A stretch of 64,000 bases of DNA from Papaver somniferum (lineage: Eukaryota; Streptophyta; Magnoliopsida; Ranunculales; Papaveraceae). Of the stretch, positions 58,451 to 64,000 are shown piece by piece. The notes beneath the pieces were generated by a model, which worked only from the letters and a program-made list of their open reading frames with translations, searched no databases and was not told the DNA's origin. The stretch is taken from assembly GCF_003573695.1 (NCBI RefSeq), contig NC_039359.1, positions 187,014,813 through 187,078,812 on the forward strand, in the 5' to 3' direction. The first letter of the stretch is position 1. Each line of letters starts with the position of its first letter. The translations under genes were made by a program, and so were the position numbers.

Positions 58451-59264
58451 ATTAGAGTTTTATTCTTGTAATAGCTCCGACCTTAGGATTGAAAATTATC
58501 CTAGATTGCAAAATGCCTATCATGATGATGATGATGATTATGATGTTATGTTAGAAGAACATGTCTATACTGAAAATGTTATGGAACCTTTGGGTTCAAA
58601 TACATTAGGCTTCTCTGCCCCGACCTTAATGCATGATATTTCTTCTAGTATTCCATGTGATGTTTCCCCTGATGTGCCGATACACGAAAATAAATCTGTT
58701 GATGATGTTGATAATTCTGATTGTGATCTTGCGGATATGATTGATGATTGTGAGCATGATGTGACATGTGTAGATGAGTTAGGAGATTTTGATTTGATTG
58801 ATAATGATGTGCCTATCGTCCTACCTAAGTCACAATCTGATGGCCTTCCACCCAACCTAGATTTGGTTTGTACCCATATTGTCAAACCAACTTTTCTGAA
58901 GATTCCCAATCTAGGATTGGAACTGTGTGCTTCCCAAGTCCTCTTGGACTATTTTGCTTCAAAATATGACACTTTTAAAGAGCCACAGTTGGAATGCATT
59001 TCTTTGCCCACCCCGAAAACAGTCCATTATGAGTTAGACCTTTTGAATCCTGAACCCCTAAAATTAATAGATTTTGTGCTTAAAAGTAAACCTGTTGAAA
59101 AATTTTGGTTTAGGGGTGATTCATTCGGTTTTTCACTCTCACTCCCATTTAAGTCCAATTTTAGTGTTTTGAAACTTTCTATGTCTCTACACTTTTCTTT
59201 TGGGTTGATCCTCAACTCTTTAGACTTTTGGTGTATGGTGAATTTTTTGTATATAATCCAGTAG
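58451..59264 (+). CDS. acidic ORF of unknown function in element C
   Basis: In the same open frame as the second gag piece. Acidic stretches (AYHDDDDDYDVMLEEH, DVDNSDCDLADMIDDCEHD) precede a conserved block LPPNLDLVC ... FLKIPNLGLELCASQVLLD. It is homologous to 580-1587 in element A. One base fewer around 59185 shifts the last 25 or so codons relative to A, so the C-terminal end differs. There are no known catalytic motifs. It occupies the place where pol would be. Confidence 0.5.
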
Positions 59265-60009
59265 CTAAAATTTCTTAAAAACCCTTTTGTTCCTTTTGTA
59301 TATATTTTGCTAATCCAATATGATCTCGGCTGAAATATGTTGGATTTTTGCCTTGAATAACGGAGTTTTAATTCTGCTTTCGCCGAAATCGGGTATTCTC
59401 TCTCCTTTTACTCTACTCAGCATGTTCCCTTCATTATTTATAATTCTTTCCATATTTTGAAACATTGAGGACAATGTTTAGTTTAGGTTTGGGGGTATAG
59501 AGTAGATACCACGATAATATGCTATAATTGAAAAAAACTCCTTCTTCTTTTTGAAAAAATTGAAAAATTCCAAAAAAAAAAATTAAAAAATCAAAATTCA
59601 AAAAAATTAAAAAATGAAAAATCATAAAAATGGAGCTCATTTACCTTGAAATGTTGACTCTTGTGCAAATATGTATTTTTATTAGGAGTCTTAGTCTAGA
59701 TATTTAGGCACCCTGATTCTAGCACAATTCACATAGTGATAAGAAATTTGCACGCGCACGATCTACCAATACATGTATGGCCTCGATCTTCAAGGTGTTG
59801 GATAGGAAGTTACGATTGCCAATCACTTTAGAATACTGAACGAAACTTGACTAGCTTGTTCTTTGGTTGGTTGGGATAGAAGGTGGAGGTTACATTAAGA
59901 AAGACAACCATCGAATTTAACTGGGTGCATCAAAAAGGGCTACCTCTTGCAAAGTGTCATGTAATCTTTTGTTTCCTTTTGTAATTATATCAAAAGTGTT
60001 TCCTTCTTC

Positions 60010-60058
<49 letters not shown>

Positions 60059-60744
60059 GATGTATATATTCAGAAAAAAAAAAAGAGAAAAAAAAATCAG
60101 AAAAATACAAAAAAAAAAAAAAATTCAAGTATTTATCAATTCCATCATCTCTTGTTCCAAAAATAAAAGAGAATAGTAAATGTAAATAAGAGTCATGTAA
60201 ATAGTCTTTTGTTGTTTCATTGTAATAAGCAAGGAGGGTGTATGCCATTGATGTACAACGCGAGTAATTGTGAAATACCTCCAACTCATTCACAATTCTC
60301 GTAAAGTCCGGACAGCTAGCTAGATTTCGACCTCAGTTCTTAGCCTGAGAAACTATCTCTTGGTGATTAGTAGTCATAACTTCAGATCTTTCTTTACACA
60401 TGTGTAGATACACTTTACACTCTTATCACATGTCCTTATTTGTTATCAGTGCTAGGATTGTGCCTTCGATAGCTAGATTGACATCTCCATTTTGCTGTGA
60501 GCTTAACTGTTTTGCACATGTCACATTTGATGGAATCTGAGCTTATATTTTGTCCTTAGGTTTTGTAGGCACACCTCTGGTAAACCTTCACGAGACTTCA
60601 ACTCGTCCACTAGGGACACTTAGTGGTTTAAAAGGCTTAGTGCATACGCTAAATGCATTCGAGAGACCAGCGACAGTGGTATAGTTAGGATTTCCTTAGT
60701 TTGTTTTTACTTGAGGACAAGTAAAATTCAGGTTTGGGGGTATT
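59265..60744 (+). other. 3' non-coding region and polypurine tract of element C
   Basis: Near-copy of 1588-3055. Long A runs lie at 60010-60057 and 60106-60122, and AGGTTTGGGGGTATT at 60730-60744 is the polypurine tract directly before the 3' LTR. Confidence 0.8.
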
Positions 60745-63364
60745 TGATGAGTGCCAAATATTGTATATATTTATCCCTTTTTGTTGGCATTTAACTCATC
60801 TTTTGCGCATTAATTCTACATTTTATCCCATATTCTGTATTTTCATTGTTTTCAAGAATAAATATTTTTATTAATTAATTTTGCATTTTTAGGTAATAAA
60901 TAAAGTTCGGATGAGTCGCGGAGCGAAAAGAGCAGAAAAGTAGTGAAAAGCCGGGAGGAGTTACGCAAGGAAGCCGCGAAGAACGTTGTGCATAAGACCA
61001 AGAGGCTAGGAATGGGCTTGAAGAAGAAGAATTATCCTTAAAAAAGATATGGGCTTGGCATACCCAAGGCTCAAAGCCCTTTCTCAAACCCATTTCCACT
61101 ATCCAAGCCCGTATCGGATTTCAGCCGTCAGATCGAAGCATTTCAGCATCCTACGGTCGCTCCATCATCGCACATCAAACTCCGAAGATCCCGCTTTACA
61201 TCGCAACGCCCATCTCCATCTTGGGCCGTCCTTTTCGTTGCATTCCTCCATCCGACGGTCGCTACCCACAGCCTCCCATTTCATCGTTGGATCCACTACC
61301 ATCGTCACATCCTACGGACCAGATCGCTGCGCATCAACTTCAGATAATCCCGCTTCACACCCTAGCACCGAAGCCTATACTACCACCCAAACACTCCCTT
61401 CTTCCCAAAACTTCGACTTCATCTCCTTCACCCGACAGTTGCAGAGCTCTGCAACTCCACCACCTCCCCTCTCTGCCGCTGTCGCTTACACCACCACCAC
61501 ACCACACCGTACATCACCACTCCATACCAAGTCTCTCCCTTGTCTCGTTTCTAGCATCTAACTAGGTGCTACAAGCTAGAACAGTGAGAAGCTAGGGTTT
61601 CACCAACAGCGAGGAGAAGACACAATTGAGGGCTGGAAAAGCTTCAGAAGAGCAGAGGGGACATACCCAAAGCATGGGTCGAGTCTAATTGCATCAGAGG
61701 GTGAGTTAATTTCATTATTTCTCGAAACCCTAATTGTACTGTTGAGTGAAGATTTTTGGGGAAAATGGGTGTAAACCCTAATTTGCTAATTTGGGTATAA
61801 AAGGGGATGTGTATGAGATGTTAAAACTTGTTCTTGGACTAGCCAAGTTTCCACTCAATTTGGGTTAGGTTAATTTCAATTGTTCCTGCACTGTTAATTG
61901 TTCCTGTTAATTTGCACTTTCAACTGTTAATCTCTTGCCATTGTTAATGTTGCTTTGTTACTTTCTTGTTACTGTTAAATGTGCTTTTGTTAATGCACTG
62001 TTAATGTTAATGTGTTAAATATCATGTTAGGTTAAATTAATCACTGTTAGTATTTCAATGTTAGTTCAGTTAGTTGTGATCATGTTTGTTGTTGCTCAAT
62101 TCACTGTCATGTTTAAATTCACTGTCATTTGAAGGAATGCTAGGCTAGATACATCTGTGAAGCTTTGAACTAATTGTGCAATGGCAAGAAATCAGTGCTC
62201 ATAGCAAGCTGATTTTCTTGCCATTCTTGTTGTATGCTTAGGTTGTAGTATTGGTTGTGCATTGGGAGAAACTAGTGCTTATAGCAAGCTAGTTCTCTTC
62301 CATTCTTTTAGTATACCTCCTGTTTGCCTGTATGCTGCCTTAGTATTGCTTCATGTCAGTTTCTCCACAACCCTGCCCTTGGCCTTAGGTCTTGGTTCAT
62401 TCTTGTGTTGTTTTCTGTTGCTTTTGCTTTGTTTTGCTTTTGTTCACTGATTGTTTTGTTTTTGCTGTTTAGTTTTCATTTGTTTTCTTCCTTGTTTTTG
62501 CCCTGTGCAGTCTTAACTGCTTATGCTTACTTCTTTTGGCTTGCTGCTTGTACATTCTGTTGCTTGTGCATTCTGTTTTGCCTTTCATTCCCCTGCAGCA
62601 CTTGTGCTGCTTTTGTGCATTGCTTTCCCTTGTTGCTGCCACTTCTTCTGTTGCTGCTGTAGCTTCCTCTGCTGCTGCTGCCTTTCTGCAGCTACTGCTG
62701 CCACTCCTTGCCCTGTAGCTGCTGTTGCCTCCTGCATCTGAGCCTCTGCTGCTGCCAATCCACTTCTGTGACTGTTGCATTGCTGCTGCTTGCTTTGCTC
62801 TCCAAGGCTCACTTCACAACTGAGTCCAAGGCCCTAAGCCCAATTCACAGTTGAACTGTTGAGCCCAAAGCTCAAATCAGTTCACTGAAACAAAGCCCAG
62901 CTTTCAAAGATCAAGCCCAGTTTCTAAAACCAAAGCCCAATTACTGTGAAAGACCATTTCACTGTTAAGGTGAAATTGAGCCCAAAGCTCAATCAAAGGA
63001 CCAAAGCCCATTTGCACTTCAAAGATAACTGAGCCCAAGCTCAGTTCATTTTATCTTTAACAAACCCACTAAGCCCAATTCATTCAAAGGGCATTCAAAC
63101 CCATTAGCACTCAAAGCCCCATCTAAGCCAAAAGGCTTCTAAGCCCAAAGCAAACTAGAAACCCAATTAGCTAAAACACTTTCGAAACACACCCGATCTC
63201 TGTGGATCGACCCGTACTTGCACGAGCTACAACCGACAACCGTGCACTTGCGGTATTACTGTAGGCCCGTTTTCATCGCATCATTTTTATACACCTGTCT
63301 AGGCCTGCCAAGTTTTTGGCGCCGTTGCCGGGGATAATTTCTATACCCTTTTAGAGGCCTGCCA
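60745..63364 (+). repeat. 3' LTR of element C
   Basis: 2620 bp, nearly identical to the 5' LTR. Differences noticed: a substitution near 61187, one near 62632, one near 63227, and loss of 6 bp in a CTG-rich tract near 62746. It ends CTGCCA and is followed by CTTGG. Confidence 0.9.
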
Positions 63365-64000
63365 CTTGGACCATGAAAATTTAAGGTGGTTCCTCTACCC
63401 TGGGTTATATGTCTGAGAATAGGGGTTATTCTCATGCTTTTGATACAAAACATTAGGTTGTTCAGGTCTGGACTCTAGAAATGCGTGCAATTATGGGAAA
63501 TTTTCAACAAGATGTTCTGAACTGTTACACACAGCACAAATAGAAACTTCAACTTGGTTACAAGAAGTAGTTGCAACAGATTTTGTATTTTTCTCCAGTT
63601 CTAAAGCCTCAACTCTCCTAGCTAGAGACGCAATTTTTTCATTACCCTCAAAGTCAAACTCTCTCTTATGAACACTACCCCTGTTGGTCGACTTCCTAGG
63701 TTCTCTAACAGACTCCCATTACTGAGTTTTCTCGGTTCCCCCTTTCCTTTTAATTGGCCAGACATACAAAATCCGATCATACCACAGGTGATTACTTAAG
63801 ATCGGTTTTACTAATAAAAGTTATGCCAATACATAAGTCAGGCATTTGTGAATAGTTCTACCAAGAACACAACAAGTTGTGAGCGGTTATACTCTATCAC
63901 ACATGTTGGTTGTTCATAATATATGCAATAAATAACAAAACCAATAACACCTGACAATTTCTTTTTCGGTTCACAAACAAGTTTATGAACTTACTTCCTT
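63365..64000 (-). pseudogene. gag of element D, right of the insertion
   Basis: After the second CTTGG the minus-strand gag of D resumes. At about 63550-63495 the minus strand encodes CAVCNSSEHLVENFP and then a stop. This is a zinc knuckle in which the last Cys of C-x2-C-x4-H-x4-C is Phe. The segment at 63590-63670 (ARRVEALELEK-like on the minus strand) is the helical linker before the knuckle. Beyond 63730 I see no clear coding. Confidence 0.55.

Larger units (their letters stand above)
54419..63364 (+). mobile_element. Element C: complete, young, pol-less LTR retrotransposon
   Basis: 8946 bp: 5' LTR 54419-57044, primer site, broken gag, acidic ORF, 3' non-coding region, polypurine tract, 3' LTR 60745-63364. 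TG...CA ends and a perfect CTTGG duplication show a clean insertion into element D. Comparing the LTRs line by line I noticed three substitutions and one 6 bp indel in 2.6 kb. There is no protease, RT, RNase H or integrase in the 3.7 kb interior, so it needs enzymes in trans. It resembles the TR-GAG class of non-autonomous elements and is the full-length relative of element A. Confidence 0.9.
46892..64000 (-). mobile_element. Element D: Athila-like Ty3/gypsy retrotransposon, nested and truncated by window
   Basis: On the minus strand: gag remnant (64000-63365, then 54413-53886 beyond the inserted element C), protease, RT, RNase H, integrase, a 1.4 kb 3' non-coding region, polypurine tract and 3' LTR (46892-48724). 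The RT block KLNPNMKEVVRGEILKLLD and the integrase C-terminus resemble Athila-type elements. Catalytic losses, stops and frameshifts mark it as dead. The 5' LTR lies beyond the right edge. The left target copy would be CTAGT (46887-46891). Confidence 0.85.

Overview
The window looks like transposon-rich intergenic DNA from a large eudicot plant genome. Reasons: plant-type Ty3/gypsy LTR retrotransposons with a tRNA-Asp primer site, a Mutator-like transposase fused to an OTU domain, an L1-type LINE relic, a tRNA-derived SINE, TA-flanked MITEs, and one calmodulin-like gene with a typical plant exon layout. A Ranunculales/Papaveraceae origin is only my guess.

Layout. 1-5060 is the 3' part of a non-autonomous gypsy element (A, + strand) with a 2.0 kb LTR. 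It is inserted into the integrase of a Tat-type gypsy element (B, - strand, 5061 to about 11500). 11.5-13.0 kb is non-coding with a 425 bp TA-flanked MITE. 13.0-16.6 kb holds three apparently intact two-exon genes for about 130-residue MYB/SANT-like proteins (orientations -, +, -). They are surrounded by four arrays of short hairpin units with the core GCCGTAA/TTACGGC. 18.4-22.9 kb is a decayed MULE transposase with AT-hook and OTU parts; its possible intron and 3' flank carry hairpins of another sequence (AATCGGTTT type). 24.3-26.8 kb is AT-rich with a MITE. 26848-30003 is a pair of 1.5 kb LTRs separated by only 74 bp, the right copy holding a run of 30 G. 30.1-31.8 kb holds LINE debris and 32.5 kb a SINE. 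33118-34836 is a four-exon calmodulin-like gene, the only conventional host gene. 35-39.7 kb is repeat-rich. 39.7-46.9 kb has a third hairpin-array type (TGTGTAA type), a decayed multi-exon gene-like region on the - strand, and a 3.5 kb solo LTR that splits one of its exons with a perfect 5 bp target duplication. 46892 to the window end is an Athila-like gypsy element (D, - strand). It is interrupted by a complete, very young, pol-less element (C, 54419-63364) with TSD CTTGG.

How the parts relate. A and C belong to one non-autonomous family carrying gag plus an acidic ORF of unknown function in place of pol. C shares PPT, PBS type and 3' non-coding sequence with D, which points to trans-mobilisation by D-like elements. 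The least conventional content is the cluster of small MYB/SANT-like genes inside hairpin arrays, and the recurrence of that architecture with different sequences at two other loci in the window. All comparisons were done by eye.
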